From Candidatus Kryptonium thompsonii (GTDB lineage: Bacteria; Bacteroidota; Ignavibacteria; Kryptoniales; Kryptoniaceae): a stretch of 64,000 bases of DNA. Positions within the stretch are counted from its first letter, which is position 1. Each line of letters starts with the position of its first letter. A program made the translations under genes and the position numbers. Below are positions 17,446 through 27,734 of the stretch, piece after piece. The DNA is taken from contig LDXX01000011.1 in assembly GCA_001442925.1 (NCBI GenBank), forward strand, positions 1 to 64,000, in the 5' to 3' direction. The notes beneath the pieces are model-generated. The model was not told where the DNA came from. It searched no databases and saw nothing but the letters and a program-made list of their open reading frames with translations.

Positions 17446-19329
17446 ATGACGACAAAAATTAAATTCCTTCTCGCTTCATTAATTTTAACGTTTAACCTCT
17501 TTTCCCAAAACTCTGAGCACAGGGGTGTGTGGTATGTTCCGAGAGATGGTAATGCTTATAAGACGAAGCCGAAAATTGCAGCGGACATGGATAGCATAGC
17601 TAAGAATAATTTTAACGCGGTCTATGTTCTTGTTTGGGCAAGAGGTTATCCACTTTTTAAGAGTGAAGTTTTTTATAGAGAAACAGGACTTTACACCGAT
17701 CCACAACTTGGGGATAGAGATTTACTTCAAGAGATGATCGCAGAAGCGCACAGAGCTGGACTTGAAGTTTACGCATGGTTTGAATACGGATTTATCGGAG
17801 GTTGGGGCGGATATTTGCCGGGAAATAGTGGGAAGGGTAAAATTTTTGATGCTCATCCGGAGTGGCTCGCTAAAAGAAATGATGGAACGGATGCTGGCTC
17901 TTCAGAGGATCAGATAACGCAAAGTTTCTATTGGATGGCGCACGCCAATCCAAATGTTCAAAATTTTTTGATTCAACTGATCCTTGAGATGGTAAAAAAA
18001 TATGACCTTGACGGATTTGAGCTTGACAGGATTCGGTATCCTGACCCAAATTGCGGATATGACAGCGTAACAGTTGAAATTTACAAACAAGAACATAACG
18101 AAACCCCACCACCGTATGATTACAATAATTCTGAATGGAAAAATTGGCGAATTCAAAAATTAAATCAATTCGCAAAGGCTGTTTATGATTCCGTAAAATT
18201 TTATCGGAGTGATATGAGGCTTACAAACGCAGTTGGGGTCAGCCCAGATTGGGCAAAATCTGAAAAACTTCAAGATTGGGTGACTTGGATCAACAACGGC
18301 TGGCTTGATTATGTTGAGCCGATGAACTATAGAAATACAGCAAGTCAATTTATCGGAGAATGTGTTAACATCTTTGGCAAAGTTAGAGATAAAAATAAAA
18401 TCCTATTCGGGATTAGCAGTCAAAATGTGCCTACATCAGAGTTTTTAAAGATGATCCAATATGTGAGACAACAGAACTTGAAGGGCTTCGTTGTTTGGTA
18501 TTATGGCTCGCTTTCTGATCACTTAGACTCATTAAAAACACTACTTAACACAAAAGTACCTGTCCCAGATAGACCCGAAAATTGGAGAATTCCAGCAATC
18601 ATAGTTGACGACGCCGATACAAACAATGTTTTTTACTCTAACGGTTGGGTGAATCAATCTGCTTACACCCATTGGGGCAATAGATATCTTGCGACACAAT
18701 CAAATTCCGAATGGATAGAATACTATGCCGATATTCCAGAAGATGCTTATTATGAGCTTTATGCTTTCGTAGTTCGTTCGACTTCAAAAAATGCGGTTTA
18801 CTATGTCTATGACTCATCAGGTGTAGAAAGAAAATTTACAGTTGATCAAACTAATCAATACATCTATGATGGGTGGTATAAAATTGGTGATTTCTATTTT
18901 AAGAAAGGCAGGAAGAAAATATTGAAGATAACAAGCGAAAACTTAAACACGCCCGGGTTTATGACAGCTGACGCAGTGATGTTGATTTTAAACCGACGGT
19001 TGACACCACTTATAACTTCAATAAAAGATGGAAAAAGTGAACTCATACCCAAAAACTTTGAAATAAATGTCTATCCCAACCCTTTTAATTCAACGACAAA
19101 TATAAGCATTTCACTACCGTTTGATTCATTTTTAAAAGTCGATATTTACAATGTGTTGGGTCAGAATCTTTCTAATTTAGCCAGTGGAAAATTCCCCGCC
19201 GGGAAACATACATTTACATTTTCGCCGGAAGCATTCGCCTCCGGCATCTACTTTATTAAAACCGTGATAAAATCTGAGCAAATGCCCGAAGTATATACAG
19301 CTTCCAAAAAACTTATCCTGCTAAAATAA
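17446..19329 (+). CDS. Secreted GHL10-type glycoside hydrolase-like protein with golvesin-like and T9SS-type C-terminal domains
   Basis: The frame is open from 17371, but the ATG at 17446 starts a clear signal peptide (KIKFLLASLILTFNLFSQ), giving 627 residues. Residues about 25-390 match the GHL10/DUF187 family (HRGVWYVPRDG at the start; DGFELDRIRYP; WLDYVEPMNYR; GFVVWYYGSL at the barrel end), a TIM-barrel family thought to hydrolyse peptidoglycan or polysaccharide linkages. A beta domain about 400-535 (VDDADTNNVFYSNGW, SEWIEYYADIPEDAYYELY) resembles the golvesin C-terminal/xanthan-lyase-associated domain. The last 85 residues begin YPNPFNSTT and end with SGIYFIKT and a basic, hydrophobic tail, the pattern of T9SS type A sorting domains. 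It follows the M28 peptidase gene by 14 bases and is probably co-transcribed with it. Confidence 0.85.
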   Translation: MTTKIKFLLASLILTFNLFSQNSEHRGVWYVPRDGNAYKTKPKIAADMDSIAKNNFNAVYVLVWARGYPLFKSEVFYRETGLYTDPQLGDRDLLQEMIAEAHRAGLEVYAWFEYGFIGGWGGYLPGNSGKGKIFDAHPEWLAKRNDGTDAGSSEDQITQSFYWMAHANPNVQNFLIQLILEMVKKYDLDGFELDRIRYPDPNCGYDSVTVEIYKQEHNETPPPYDYNNSEWKNWRIQKLNQFAKAVYDSVKFYRSDMRLTNAVGVSPDWAKSEKLQDWVTWINNGWLDYVEPMNYRNTASQFIGECVNIFGKVRDKNKILFGISSQNVPTSEFLKMIQYVRQQNLKGFVVWYYGSLSDHLDSLKTLLNTKVPVPDRPENWRIPAIIVDDADTNNVFYSNGWVNQSAYTHWGNRYLATQSNSEWIEYYADIPEDAYYELYAFVVRSTSKNAVYYVYDSSGVERKFTVDQTNQYIYDGWYKIGDFYFKKGRKKILKITSENLNTPGFMTADAVMLILNRRLTPLITSIKDGKSELIPKNFEINVYPNPFNSTTNISISLPFDSFLKVDIYNVLGQNLSNLASGKFPAGKHTFTFSPEAFASGIYFIKTVIKSEQMPEVYTASKKLILLK

Positions 19330-19341
19330 ATTCTGGGCAAA

Positions 19342-20376
19342 TCAACCAAATAGTTTATAGAAAATTTCAACCGCTTGCTTTATATCTTCCATTGAGACAT
19401 CAAGATGAGTGACCGCACGAATTTTCATATAACTTCCTGAACTTAACAGAACGCCGTTATCTTTGAGCATTTTTAAAATTTCATCGGGTGTCTTGCCTGT
19501 CTTTTCAACGCCTATTATGACGATATTAGTCTGAACAGTTTCCAGATTTATATCAAAAACTTTTAACTTTGAAATTTCCTCAGCGAAAAATCTCGCCTTT
19601 TGATGATCTTCTTTCAATCTATCAATGTTATGTTCAATTGCATAAATCCCAGCTGCCGCTAAAATTCCAACCTGTCTCATCCCACCGCCAAAAATTTTTC
19701 TATATCTCCTGACCTTTTCAATAAACTCCCTATCGCCAGCAACGACGGAGCCAACTGGCGCACCAAGACCTTTGGAAAGGCAAACAAGCACAGAATCAAA
19801 ATACTGTGCATATTCCTTCGGACTTATACCAGTTGCAACGCAGGCATTCCATAAGCGAGCACCGTCAAGATGCATTTTAATTCCATTTTCAAGCGCAAAC
19901 TCCCGAATTTTCTTTATCTCATCAATAGGATAAATCGTTCCGCCAGCACGATTGTGCGTATTTTCAAGGCAAATAAGCCGTGTCCTTGGCATATAATATG
20001 CTTTTGGTCTCACAGCCTTCTTTATTTGGTCAACAGTTATAACACCATATTTACCTTGAATTGGGTAAAGTTGAACCCCCGAAAGCATCGATGGAGCTGC
20101 TGTCTCATAATTCATTATATGTGATTCGGCTTCAACGATCACCTCATCGCCGGGTTCGGTGTGAGCTTTTATCGCGGTTTGATTCCCCATAACACCGCTT
20201 GGCACAAAAAGAGCGGATTCCTTCCCAAGTAGTTCAGCAACCATTTCTTGAAGTTTATTAACAGTTGGGTCCTCACCAAAGACATCATCCCCAACCTCTG
20301 CTTCCATCATAAACTTTCTCATCTCCGGTGATGGTTTCGTAACAGTGTCACTTCTCAAGTCAATATATTTTTGCAT
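19342..20376 (-). CDS. ltaE: Low-specificity L-threonine aldolase
   Basis: The 344-residue fold-type I PLP enzyme cleaves L-threonine or allo-threonine to glycine and acetaldehyde. Family motifs are present: [15 protein letters not shown] at 6-20, [15 protein letters not shown] at 29-43, [10 protein letters not shown] at 57-66, ENTHNRAGG at 138-146, [10 protein letters not shown] at 169-178 and Schiff-base Lys202 in [11 protein letters not shown]. Length matches the family. It lies downstream of fhs on the same strand, so glycine production and one-carbon metabolism are neighbours, although a terminator separates them. It is convergent with the GHL10-type gene. Confidence 0.92.
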   Translation of the reverse strand: MQKYIDLRSDTVTKPSPEMRKFMMEAEVGDDVFGEDPTVNKLQEMVAELLGKESALFVPSGVMGNQTAIKAHTEPGDEVIVEAESHIMNYETAAPSMLSGVQLYPIQGKYGVITVDQIKKAVRPKAYYMPRTRLICLENTHNRAGGTIYPIDEIKKIREFALENGIKMHLDGARLWNACVATGISPKEYAQYFDSVLVCLSKGLGAPVGSVVAGDREFIEKVRRYRKIFGGGMRQVGILAAAGIYAIEHNIDRLKEDHQKARFFAEEISKLKVFDINLETVQTNIVIIGVEKTGKTPDEILKMLKDNGVLLSSGSYMKIRAVTHLDVSMEDIKQAVEIFYKLFG

Positions 20377-20415
20377 CTTTCAAATCCTATTTAGTTTTTA
20401 AATATAAAACTCACA

Positions 20416-20435
20416 GGGGGCGAGATTTCGCCCCC
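20416..20435 (-). terminator. Intrinsic terminator after fhs
   Basis: An 8-bp GC stem (GGGGGCGA with TCGCCCCC, loop GATT) lies 9 bases after the fhs stop. On the minus strand it is followed by a T-rich run (GAGTTTTATATTT). Confidence 0.75.
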
Positions 20436-20443
20436 GTTTAATT

Positions 20444-22111
20444 TTAAAACAACCCAATTATGTTCCCATATTCATCAACATCCATGTTAAATGCAGCCGG
20501 ATTTTTTGAAAGCCCCGGCATAAGCATTATATCACCGCAAATTGCAACGACAAAACCAGCCCCTGCAAACAAACGAGCATCGGTTACCGTTAAAGTCCAT
20601 CCTTTTGGAACACCGACAAGCTTCGGATTATCACTTATTGAGTTTGGTGTCTTCGCAATACAAACCGGAAGATGATCATACCCATGCTCTATGTATTTCT
20701 CAAGCTTCCTCATCGCTTTCCTTTCAATATAAACATCATCAGCACCATAAATTTCAGTTGCGATAAGCTTTATTTTCTCAATTAACGGAACGGATAACCT
20801 ATAAAGGGGCTTAAAATCAGAAGGAGTTGTTTCAGTTATTTTGACAATCTTTTCAGCTAATTCAATACCACCTTCTCCACCTTTTGTAAAGAACTCTGTA
20901 ACGGAACACTCAACCCCAAGCTCAGCGCATTTTTCTTTGATCAAATCAATCTCAACTTCCAAATCCGTTTCAAACTTATTTATTGAAACAACAGCAGGAA
21001 CACCAAACTTGCGGACATTTTTTACGTGGAACTCAAGATTTTCGAGTCCCTTTTTAAACTTCTCAACTGTGAAATCGTCTTTGGATTTTATCCCACCATG
21101 ATATCTTATCGCTTTAGCCGAAACAACTATGACCGCAGCGTCCGGCTTAAGGCGGTGAATTTGAGAAACTATGTCAAAAAATTTCTCAGCTCCAAGATCA
21201 GAACCAAACCCAGTTTCAACGACAACATAATCAGCAAGTTTAAGTGCGATTTTATCTGCTATAACACTGTTGGTCCCATGAGCTATATTTGCAAACGGTC
21301 CACCATGAATGATTGCTGGAGTATGTTCTGTAGTCTGCACAAGGTTTGGCATTATCGCTTCGTTAAGTAAAACCATCATTGCTCCGCATGCTTTTAAATC
21401 CCTCGCTCTCACAGGTTTTCCATCAAGATCATAGCCAATTACAATCTCACACAGTCTTCGTTTTAAGTCCATCCTTGAACTTGCCATACATAGAATTGCC
21501 ATAGTCTCGGATGCAGCGGTGATCACAAATCCGGATTCCCGTGGGACGCCGTTTACTTTGCCACCGAGACCTATCACAATATGACGCAAAGCCCTATCAT
21601 TCATATCAATTGTCCTTTCCCAAGTGATGTTGTTGACATCAATCCTCAACTCGTTTCCATGGTGAATGTGAGCATCGATTAAAGCTGCAAGTAGATTATG
21701 AGCTGAGGCAACCGCATGGATATCGCCATTGAAATGAAGGTTAATAAGTTCCGATGGGATAACTTGTGACTTTCCACCACCTGTAGCTCCACCTTTAATT
21801 CCAAAAATAGGTCCAAGCGACGGCTCACGTAGGGTAACGATTGATTTTTTACCAATTTTGTTTAAAGCCTGACTTAAACCGATTGATGTTAAGGTTTTAC
21901 CCTCGCCCGAAGGGGTTGGAGTTATCGCAGTAACAATTATCAACTTACCATCAGGCTTATCCTTCAGTTTTTCCATTACTTCAAGTCGAATCTTCCCTGT
22001 AAATTTCCCATAATACTCAAAATCATCGTCGGTTAATCCGATTTGTTCCATTATGTGCTTGATGTGGAGTGGTTTAACTTTTTCCTCAACTGCGATTGAA
22101 TTTGGCGTCAT
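20444..22111 (-). CDS. fhs: Formate--tetrahydrofolate ligase
   Basis: The enzyme makes 10-formyl-tetrahydrofolate from formate, ATP and tetrahydrofolate. The 555-residue sequence is full length and shows the P-loop-like TPTPSGEGKTLTSIG near residues 64-78, REPSLGPIFGIKGGATGGG near 95-113, HFNGDIHAVASAHNLLAA near 129-146, and TVTDARLFAGAGFVV near the end. Fhs serves purine synthesis in organisms lacking other routes and also the Wood-Ljungdahl methyl branch; no other genes of that pathway are in the window. It is flanked by terminators on both sides and is probably monocistronic. Confidence 0.96.
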   Translation of the reverse strand: MTPNSIAVEEKVKPLHIKHIMEQIGLTDDDFEYYGKFTGKIRLEVMEKLKDKPDGKLIIVTAITPTPSGEGKTLTSIGLSQALNKIGKKSIVTLREPSLGPIFGIKGGATGGGKSQVIPSELINLHFNGDIHAVASAHNLLAALIDAHIHHGNELRIDVNNITWERTIDMNDRALRHIVIGLGGKVNGVPRESGFVITAASETMAILCMASSRMDLKRRLCEIVIGYDLDGKPVRARDLKACGAMMVLLNEAIMPNLVQTTEHTPAIIHGGPFANIAHGTNSVIADKIALKLADYVVVETGFGSDLGAEKFFDIVSQIHRLKPDAAVIVVSAKAIRYHGGIKSKDDFTVEKFKKGLENLEFHVKNVRKFGVPAVVSINKFETDLEVEIDLIKEKCAELGVECSVTEFFTKGGEGGIELAEKIVKITETTPSDFKPLYRLSVPLIEKIKLIATEIYGADDVYIERKAMRKLEKYIEHGYDHLPVCIAKTPNSISDNPKLVGVPKGWTLTVTDARLFAGAGFVVAICGDIMLMPGLSKNPAAFNMDVDEYGNIIGLF

Positions 22112-22142
22112 TTTTTCACCGCACTTTTATTTTTAAATAAAA

Positions 22143-22167
22143 AAATCCCGACTTTTGGTCGGGATTT
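22143..22167 (-). terminator. Strong intrinsic terminator after clpX
   Basis: A perfect 10-bp stem (AAATCCCGAC with GTCGGGATTT, 5-base loop) lies about 50 bases after the clpX stop. On the minus strand it runs straight into a T-rich tract (TTTTATTTAAAAATAAAAG follows the stem). Confidence 0.88.
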
Positions 22168-22219
22168 GAATTTTTAAACTCTGTTAAAACATGAACAGGT
22201 GCTTTTTTGATTTATAAAG

Positions 22220-23506
22220 CTACGCTGAAAGTCTCTGCTCGTTATAAACAAAAATAGGTTCAGCCCTTTCATAAATTGTCTCTTTTGTAATTATACACTT
22301 TGAAATCGGCTGTTCTTTAAGTTTAGAAGGTAACTCAAACATTATATCAAGCATAATTTCTTCAATTATCGCTCTCAAACCACGAGCCCCAGTGCCACGC
22401 TTTAGTGCAAGTTCAGCGACAGCTTCAAGCGCATCGGGTTCAAATTCAAGCTCAACCCCGTCATACTCAAACAATTTCTTATATTGCTTTACAATTGCAT
22501 TTTTCGGCTCAGTTAAAATTTTTATCAAAGCATCCTTAGATAGCGAATGAAGCGTTGCTATCACAGGAAGACGACCTATAAATTCAGGGATAAATCCGAA
22601 TTTTAAAAGATCTTCTGGTTCAACCAACGGTAAAAGTTCATCTATCATTTCATTCTTATCACCTCGGATTTCGGCTGTAAAACCAATTGAATTTCTATTT
22701 ACTCTATTTGCGATGATTTTTTCAAGTCCTTCAAAAGCTCCTCCACAGATGAAAAGTATATTCTTTGTGTTGATGTAGATCAAACTTTGCTCAGGATGTT
22801 TCCGCCCTCCTTTGGGTGGAACACCAGCGATTGTGCCCTCGAGAATTTTTAAAAGCGCCTGTTGAACACCTTCACCTGAAACATCACGAGTTATCGAAGG
22901 ACTGCTTGTTTTCCTTGCAATTTTATCTATCTCATCAATGTAAACTATACCACGCTCAGCCCTTGCAACATCATAATTCGCATTTTGCAAAAGATAAAGG
23001 AGTATAGTTTCAACATCATCGCCAACATAACCAGCTTCTGTAAGAGTTGTAGCATCAGCAATTGCAAATGGAACATCAAGAATTTTTGCGAGCGTTTGAG
23101 CAAGGAGCGTTTTACCAGTGCCAGTTGGACCTATCAAAAGTATGTTGCTTTTTTCTATCTCAACATTATCAATCAAATTTTTCACATGGTCGTTTGACTC
23201 GAGATTATTTTCAATCCTTTTGTAATGATTATAAACCGCAACGGATAAAATTTTCTTCGCCCTTTCCTGTCCAACCACATATTCATCAAGAGCCTTCTTT
23301 ATGGCAACCGGTGTAAGCGGTATCTTGCTACTTCTACTACGAGATGAGTAAGCGGACATATTGTTTCTTAAAATATCAACCGACTCACTCACACAAATAT
23401 CACAAATGTAAACATCTGGTCCAGCGATCATATTTCCAACCTCGTCAACACTTCTACCGCAAAATGAACAAGATGGCTTTACCCTAAACTCCGGTTTTTC
23501 TGGCAT
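22220..23506 (-). CDS. clpX: ATP-dependent Clp protease ATP-binding subunit ClpX
   Basis: ClpX unfolds substrates and feeds them to ClpP. The 428-residue protein has an N-terminal four-cysteine zinc-binding domain (SCSFCGRS and CDICV, residues about 12-40), Walker A GPTGTGKT near 126-133, pore loop AGYVGDDVE near 158-166, Walker [10 protein letters not shown] near 188-196, sensor region [12 protein letters not shown] and a C-terminal helical domain with the [10 protein letters not shown] sensor-2 motif. It follows clpP by 6 bases in the standard tig-clpP-clpX order and ends the operon at a strong terminator. Confidence 0.97.
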   Translation of the reverse strand: MPEKPEFRVKPSCSFCGRSVDEVGNMIAGPDVYICDICVSESVDILRNNMSAYSSRSRSSKIPLTPVAIKKALDEYVVGQERAKKILSVAVYNHYKRIENNLESNDHVKNLIDNVEIEKSNILLIGPTGTGKTLLAQTLAKILDVPFAIADATTLTEAGYVGDDVETILLYLLQNANYDVARAERGIVYIDEIDKIARKTSSPSITRDVSGEGVQQALLKILEGTIAGVPPKGGRKHPEQSLIYINTKNILFICGGAFEGLEKIIANRVNRNSIGFTAEIRGDKNEMIDELLPLVEPEDLLKFGFIPEFIGRLPVIATLHSLSKDALIKILTEPKNAIVKQYKKLFEYDGVELEFEPDALEAVAELALKRGTGARGLRAIIEEIMLDIMFELPSKLKEQPISKCIITKETIYERAEPIFVYNEQRLSA

Positions 23507-23512
23507 CTACCT

Positions 23513-24136
23513 TTACCTCTTTTTTGTTGATGGGATTTCCCTTTTCACAAGTATCTGATCAATTATACCATATTCCTTCGCCTCCTCAGCAGACATGTAG
23601 TAATCACGATCTGTATCTTTTTCTATTTGTTCAATCGGTCTTCCGGTGTGCTTTGCCAGTATCTCATTTATCTTTTTTTTCATCCTCAAAATTTCCTCTG
23701 CTTGGATTCTTATATCCGCAGCTGTTCCTTGAACTCCACCCCATGGCTGATGGATCATAATTCTTGAATTTGGAAGAGCAGTTCTTTTACCTTTTGCACC
23801 GCCAGCAAGTATAACAGCAGCCATGCTCGCAGCCATACCAATGCAAATCGTTGCAACATCTGGTTTTATATACTGCATCGTATCATAAATCGCAAGCCCC
23901 GCTGAAATTACGCCACCCGGACTATTTATGTAAAGGTAAATATCCTTATCCGGATCCTCCGACTCAAGGAAAAGCAACTGGGCGATCACCAAACTTGCAA
24001 CTGTATCGTCGATAGGTGTCCCTATGAAAACAATTCTTTCCTTTAAAAGTCGTGAGAAAATATCATACGCTCTCTCACCCCTGCTTGTCTGCTCAACAAC
24101 AATTGGAACAAGTTGATCATAAATCTTGGTGCTCAT
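23513..24136 (-). CDS. clpP: ATP-dependent Clp protease proteolytic subunit ClpP
   Basis: The 207-residue serine protease forms the barrel that degrades substrates delivered by ClpX. The catalytic triad is visible as Ser104 in GMAASMAA, His129 in [10 protein letters not shown] and Asp178 in DTDRDYYMS. The N-terminus ([20 protein letters not shown]) is the usual mature start region with essentially no long propeptide. Length is normal. It lies between tig and clpX. Confidence 0.97.
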   Translation of the reverse strand: MSTKIYDQLVPIVVEQTSRGERAYDIFSRLLKERIVFIGTPIDDTVASLVIAQLLFLESEDPDKDIYLYINSPGGVISAGLAIYDTMQYIKPDVATICIGMAASMAAVILAGGAKGKRTALPNSRIMIHQPWGGVQGTAADIRIQAEEILRMKKKINEILAKHTGRPIEQIEKDTDRDYYMSAEEAKEYGIIDQILVKREIPSTKKR

Positions 24137-24182
24137 AACCGGTCAATCAATTTTGTTTTTACATCTCCGTTTAAATTAAACA

Positions 24183-25430
24183 TTAAACAAATTTTTCAAC
24201 AACCTTGACTTTATCTTTCAAAAATTGCAAAACTTTTCTATTCAATATCTTCTCTTTTATATGCTCCGACCTTTTATAAAACGAAATGAGTTTGTCCTTT
24301 TCAATTCCAATCTCGGCTGAATCTTCCTCAGCCAGCTTTTCAAAATCCTCATCCGTCACATTGATTCCCTCAACTTGTGCGATCCTGTTTTTTATAATAT
24401 ACCATTTGGCGTTAAAAATAGCATCTGCTCTTTTTTTCTGTCTGAAAAATTGCTCATCAAAATTTTGTGGTAATTTACCATCCGGATATTTGCTCCTTTC
24501 CTCATCGAGCATACTCTGAATGAAATCCTCAATCAAACTTTCCGGGACGGTGAAATCATTCGTCCTGACAAGCTCAGAAACTATTGAATCATAAAACCTG
24601 ATCTCGCTATACTCATTCCACCATTTCTGAAGCTCCTCTTTAAGATAATTCCTCAACCCTTCAACAGTGTTAACCTTGCCACCTGTAATTTTTGAAGCAA
24701 ACTCATCATTCAAATCCGGCAAAATTTTCTTTTCTATCTTTTTAACATTAACTCTCACCTTTTCAGGTTTATTGTCAACTGTGAGCTCGATTATAAACTC
24801 ATCATCTTTCCTCGCTTTTAAAAGCCTCTGCCTTAAACTTTCAACAACCGATTCATCGTCAAGATCAATTACGACATCCTCACTTCTCCTCCCAAGCACC
24901 GGTAAATTATTCTGATCAACCCCTTGAAGGTCAACCGTCACTCGATAAAGTTCACCCTGCACCTCATTTGCTTCCTCATAGGTCGCATTTGCAATTAGCA
25001 ACCGTCTAATTTCATCTTCAACCTCTTTATCATCGACAGTATGAACTATCTTCTCAACTTGCAAATTGCTATAGTTTGAAATTTCAACCTCAGGTAAAAT
25101 CTCATATTTTATTTTAAATGTCAACGACTCACCTCGTTTATAATCAACATCAACAAGTTCAGGTGTTCCAATCACCTCAATTTTTTTATCCCTAACGAGA
25201 TTCTGATAAACATCATTTACAATATCATCAAGCGCATCGTATTCAATTTGTTCCCCGAATTGTCTTTTTATTAATTCAAGCGGTGCCTTCCCTTTCCTGA
25301 AGCCTTTGATCTCAGCCTCAGCCTGAAATTTCTTGTACGCCTCCTCAAAGTAAGGTGCAAGTTCATCCCAAGTTAGTTTTATCTCTGCCTCTTGTTCGGT
25401 TTGGCTCAGTTTGTTGATATTGAGTTCCAC
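24183..25430 (-). CDS. tig: Trigger factor, ribosome-associated chaperone
   Basis: Trigger factor binds nascent chains at the ribosome exit tunnel. The 415-residue protein has the N-terminal ribosome-binding domain with the GFRKGKAPLELIKRQFG signature near residues 43-60. A PPIase-like middle region (about 155-240) follows, without the classical FKBP catalytic residues being obvious, and then a charged helical C-terminal arm. It is the first protein gene of tig-clpP-clpX. The tRNA-Leu gene and its promoter lie just upstream on the same strand, so tig may be read from the same transcript. Confidence 0.94.
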   Translation of the reverse strand: MELNINKLSQTEQEAEIKLTWDELAPYFEEAYKKFQAEAEIKGFRKGKAPLELIKRQFGEQIEYDALDDIVNDVYQNLVRDKKIEVIGTPELVDVDYKRGESLTFKIKYEILPEVEISNYSNLQVEKIVHTVDDKEVEDEIRRLLIANATYEEANEVQGELYRVTVDLQGVDQNNLPVLGRRSEDVVIDLDDESVVESLRQRLLKARKDDEFIIELTVDNKPEKVRVNVKKIEKKILPDLNDEFASKITGGKVNTVEGLRNYLKEELQKWWNEYSEIRFYDSIVSELVRTNDFTVPESLIEDFIQSMLDEERSKYPDGKLPQNFDEQFFRQKKRADAIFNAKWYIIKNRIAQVEGINVTDEDFEKLAEEDSAEIGIEKDKLISFYKRSEHIKEKILNRKVLQFLKDKVKVVEKFV

Positions 25431-25467
25431 CAGTGTTGCTCTCTATTTATTTTTAATAAATTTTCAG

Positions 25468-25550
25468 TGGGCACGGGGGGATTCGAACCCCCACGGGGGT
25501 TACCCACTGGATCCTAAGTCCAGCGCGTCTACCAATTCCGCCACGTGCCC
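25468..25550 (-). tRNA. tRNA-Leu, anticodon UAG
   Basis: The minus strand from 25550 gives a complete cloverleaf. Acceptor arms are GGGCACG and CGTGCCC with discriminator A; the anticodon stem CTGGA/TCCAG encloses loop CTTAGGA, with anticodon TAG at its centre. A long class II variable arm follows, then a T-arm GGGGG-TTCGAAT-CCCCC. The 3' CCA is not encoded (CTG follows the discriminator). Length is 83 nt. Confidence 0.96.
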
Positions 25551-25574
25551 AAAAGAACTTAATTTCGCTTGAAA

Positions 25575-25603
25575 AATATAACGCTTTTTTAAGTAAAGTT
25601 CAA
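25575..25603 (-). promoter_or_regulatory. Promoter for tRNA-Leu (and possibly tig-clpP-clpX)
   Basis: On the minus strand, TTGAAC (25603-25598) and TATATT (25580-25575) are 17 bases apart. The start of transcription would be near 25568, about 18 bases before the tRNA 5' end. Confidence 0.7.
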
Positions 25604-25671
25604 AATTGTGAAAATTTTGGGGATTTTTTAAATTCAATTCACAAGCAACAAAACAAATTGCCAATTTTTGA

Positions 25672-26490
25672 ATGAGAATCGAGTTCTTCAAAATGACCGG
25701 CGCGGGAAACGACTTCATAATGTTTGACAATCGCGATGGAAAAATAAAAAATCCAGTTGAACTTGCCAGGTGGGTTTGCGATAGACACTTTGGTGTGGGC
25801 GCAGATGGTATAATTCTAATTGAAAAAAGTGAAACCGCCGACTTCAAAATGGTTTACTACAACTCCGACGGAAGCTTTGGCGGAATGTGCGGAAACGGCG
25901 GAAGATGCGTCGCAAAACTTGCATATATGTTAGGCATAGCGAAAGAAAAAATGAAATTTGAAGCGAACAAAAAATTATACTTCGCCGAGATAATTGACGA
26001 TGAAAAAGTTAAATTGTACTTGCCAAACCCTCGCAAAAGAGAATTTAATTTAAAACTCAAACTTGATAAAAAATTTTTCAAGGCTCATTTCGTTGACTCA
26101 GGCGCACCACATCTTGTAGTTTTCACAGATGAAAACGGAATAAAAAACATTGAAAAGATCAATATAAATAACCTCGGCAAGAAACTGCGCTTCCATCCCC
26201 GATTCAAGCATGGAACAAATGTAAACTTCGTTTCAATTATCGCAGAAGACACGATCAGAATGAGAACATATGAGCGCGGTGTTGAAGGAGAAACGCTCGC
26301 CTGCGGAACTGGCTCCGTGGCGAGCGTCATCGCCTCAGTAGAAAAAAGAAATATAAAAATTCCCGTCAAGGTGAAAACTTCAAGCGGTGAAATTTTAACA
26401 GTCGGATGGGACGCCCAAAAACCTAAATTTATCTACCTTGAGGGAAGCGCAAAACTTATCTGCCAAGGATATTTAAACTATGACTCCTGA
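25672..26490 (+). CDS. dapF: Diaminopimelate epimerase
   Basis: DapF interconverts LL- and meso-diaminopimelate for lysine and peptidoglycan synthesis. The 272-residue protein starts with FFKMTGAGNDFIMFDN and carries both catalytic cysteines: Cys73 in MCGNGGRC and Cys211 in ACGTGSVAS. Length and motif spacing are normal. The end overlaps the following zincin gene by 11 bases, so the two are likely co-translated. Confidence 0.96.
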   Translation: MRIEFFKMTGAGNDFIMFDNRDGKIKNPVELARWVCDRHFGVGADGIILIEKSETADFKMVYYNSDGSFGGMCGNGGRCVAKLAYMLGIAKEKMKFEANKKLYFAEIIDDEKVKLYLPNPRKREFNLKLKLDKKFFKAHFVDSGAPHLVVFTDENGIKNIEKININNLGKKLRFHPRFKHGTNVNFVSIIAEDTIRMRTYERGVEGETLACGTGSVASVIASVEKRNIKIPVKVKTSSGEILTVGWDAQKPKFIYLEGSAKLICQGYLNYDS

Positions 26491-26854
26491 GGAATTCGAA
26501 AAAATAATCGAAGAAACAATTGAAAATCTCCCGGACGAGATAAAACAAAAACTTGACAATGTTGTATTCATTGTGCAAGATTACCCTGACGCTGAAGAGT
26601 TAAAAAGAGCAAAAACGAGCAAACATAATCTTCTCGGACTTTACACTGGTATACCTCTTTCAAAAAGAGGGACAAGCTACGGTATGTATCCTACAACTCC
26701 TGATCGAATTTTTATCTTCAAAGCAAATATTGAAAGAATTTGCAAAACGGAAAGTGAATTACGAAATAAGATAAAAGAAGTTGTGCTTCACGAAATAGGT
26801 CACTATCTTGGAATGAGTGAAGCAGAAGTCAGAAGGGCGTTGAAAGATTTCTAA
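26480..26854 (+). CDS. Small zincin-like metallopeptidase family protein
   Basis: The 124-residue protein carries HEIGH at residues 104-108 near its C-terminus, preceded by EVVL, the layout of the small zincin_1-type family (PF06262). The third metal ligand is not obvious. The N-terminal half (EFEKIIEETIENLPDEI) also fits this family. No signal peptide is visible, so it should be cytoplasmic. It overlaps dapF by 11 bases. Peptidase activity has rarely been demonstrated for this family, so function remains uncertain. Confidence 0.82.
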   Translation: MTPEEFEKIIEETIENLPDEIKQKLDNVVFIVQDYPDAEELKRAKTSKHNLLGLYTGIPLSKRGTSYGMYPTTPDRIFIFKANIERICKTESELRNKIKEVVLHEIGHYLGMSEAEVRRALKDF

Positions 26855-26921
26855 AAAGTGTTGCTCAAACCTTTAGCCACGCAAGGATTGAAGAAATTTA
26901 AAAATCAAAGCAGGTTAAAAA

Positions 26922-27734
26922 ATGCATGTTAAATTTTTATTTTTTATCATCATTTTCACAACGACGCTTTTTTCAAAAGATGAACCTGAACTTATTGTTA
27001 AACCGAAACCTCAACCCCTTCAACTTCAAACCACACTTGGATTTACGCTCACAGCTGGAAACTCTGACACAAGAATTTTGACATTTGATACAAATGTTAA
27101 AAAGCCATTTGAGAGATTTACCTGGTATGCGAAATCAAACTTAGCTTATGGAACATCTCGTTATGGAAACGGTCCAAGAATTGAAACGACAAACAATTGG
27201 TCGATCTCAACACGACTTGACTGGTTCACCTCTGATAAAAGAAGGGGTTATCTTTTCATCTCAGGAGGTTTGTCAGGGAATAAATTCCGCGGATATTGGT
27301 CAAGAAGAAATGCACAACTTGGTGCAGGCTACAATTTTTTTCACAATGTTGATACACTTAAACTAAGCATTGGGCTTGGCGTTGATTACTCAAAAGATAA
27401 TTTAGTCGTCAAAGGAAGTTCGGATGATGAGATTTTCTTTGCCATTTTAAAACCTGAATTCGAAATATTCCTAAACAAAAATGTAAAACTTGGTACCAAC
27501 TCAAACTTTTTTATCGATTTCCAAGAGTTAAAAAATTACCGCATAAATTCGCAGACATACTTAAGCTTAAAAGTTACAACTCGACTCGCTATAAATCTAA
27601 ACTTCAACCTTAACTATGATAACAAACCAAGGATAGTCCCAGAAATTGGGGATAACGGAAAACCAACGGGAAAATTTATACCCGCAAAACCAGCCGATAA
27701 AATCTTCAACACAGGAATTTCAATAACTGTGTGA
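26922..27734 (+). CDS. DUF481-family outer-membrane beta-barrel protein
   Basis: The 270-residue protein has a signal peptide (residues 1-18, ending LFSK). A series of alternating beta strands starts with LGFTLTAGNSDTRILTFD at about 39-56 (the family start), then RFTWYAKSNLAYGTS, WSISTRLDWFTSDKR and LSIGLGVDYSKDN. This matches DUF481 (YdiY-like) barrels. It ends in a beta strand (ISITV). Its role is unknown. Its last codons overlap the comEC GTG start by 4 bases. Confidence 0.82.
   Translation: MHVKFLFFIIIFTTTLFSKDEPELIVKPKPQPLQLQTTLGFTLTAGNSDTRILTFDTNVKKPFERFTWYAKSNLAYGTSRYGNGPRIETTNNWSISTRLDWFTSDKRRGYLFISGGLSGNKFRGYWSRRNAQLGAGYNFFHNVDTLKLSIGLGVDYSKDNLVVKGSSDDEIFFAILKPEFEIFLNKNVKLGTNSNFFIDFQELKNYRINSQTYLSLKVTTRLAINLNFNLNYDNKPRIVPEIGDNGKPTGKFIPAKPADKIFNTGISITV

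Noticed and set aside
25500-25847. Minus-strand ORF of 115 codons across the tRNA
   Set aside because: It runs through the tRNA-Leu and its promoter and antisense to dapF.
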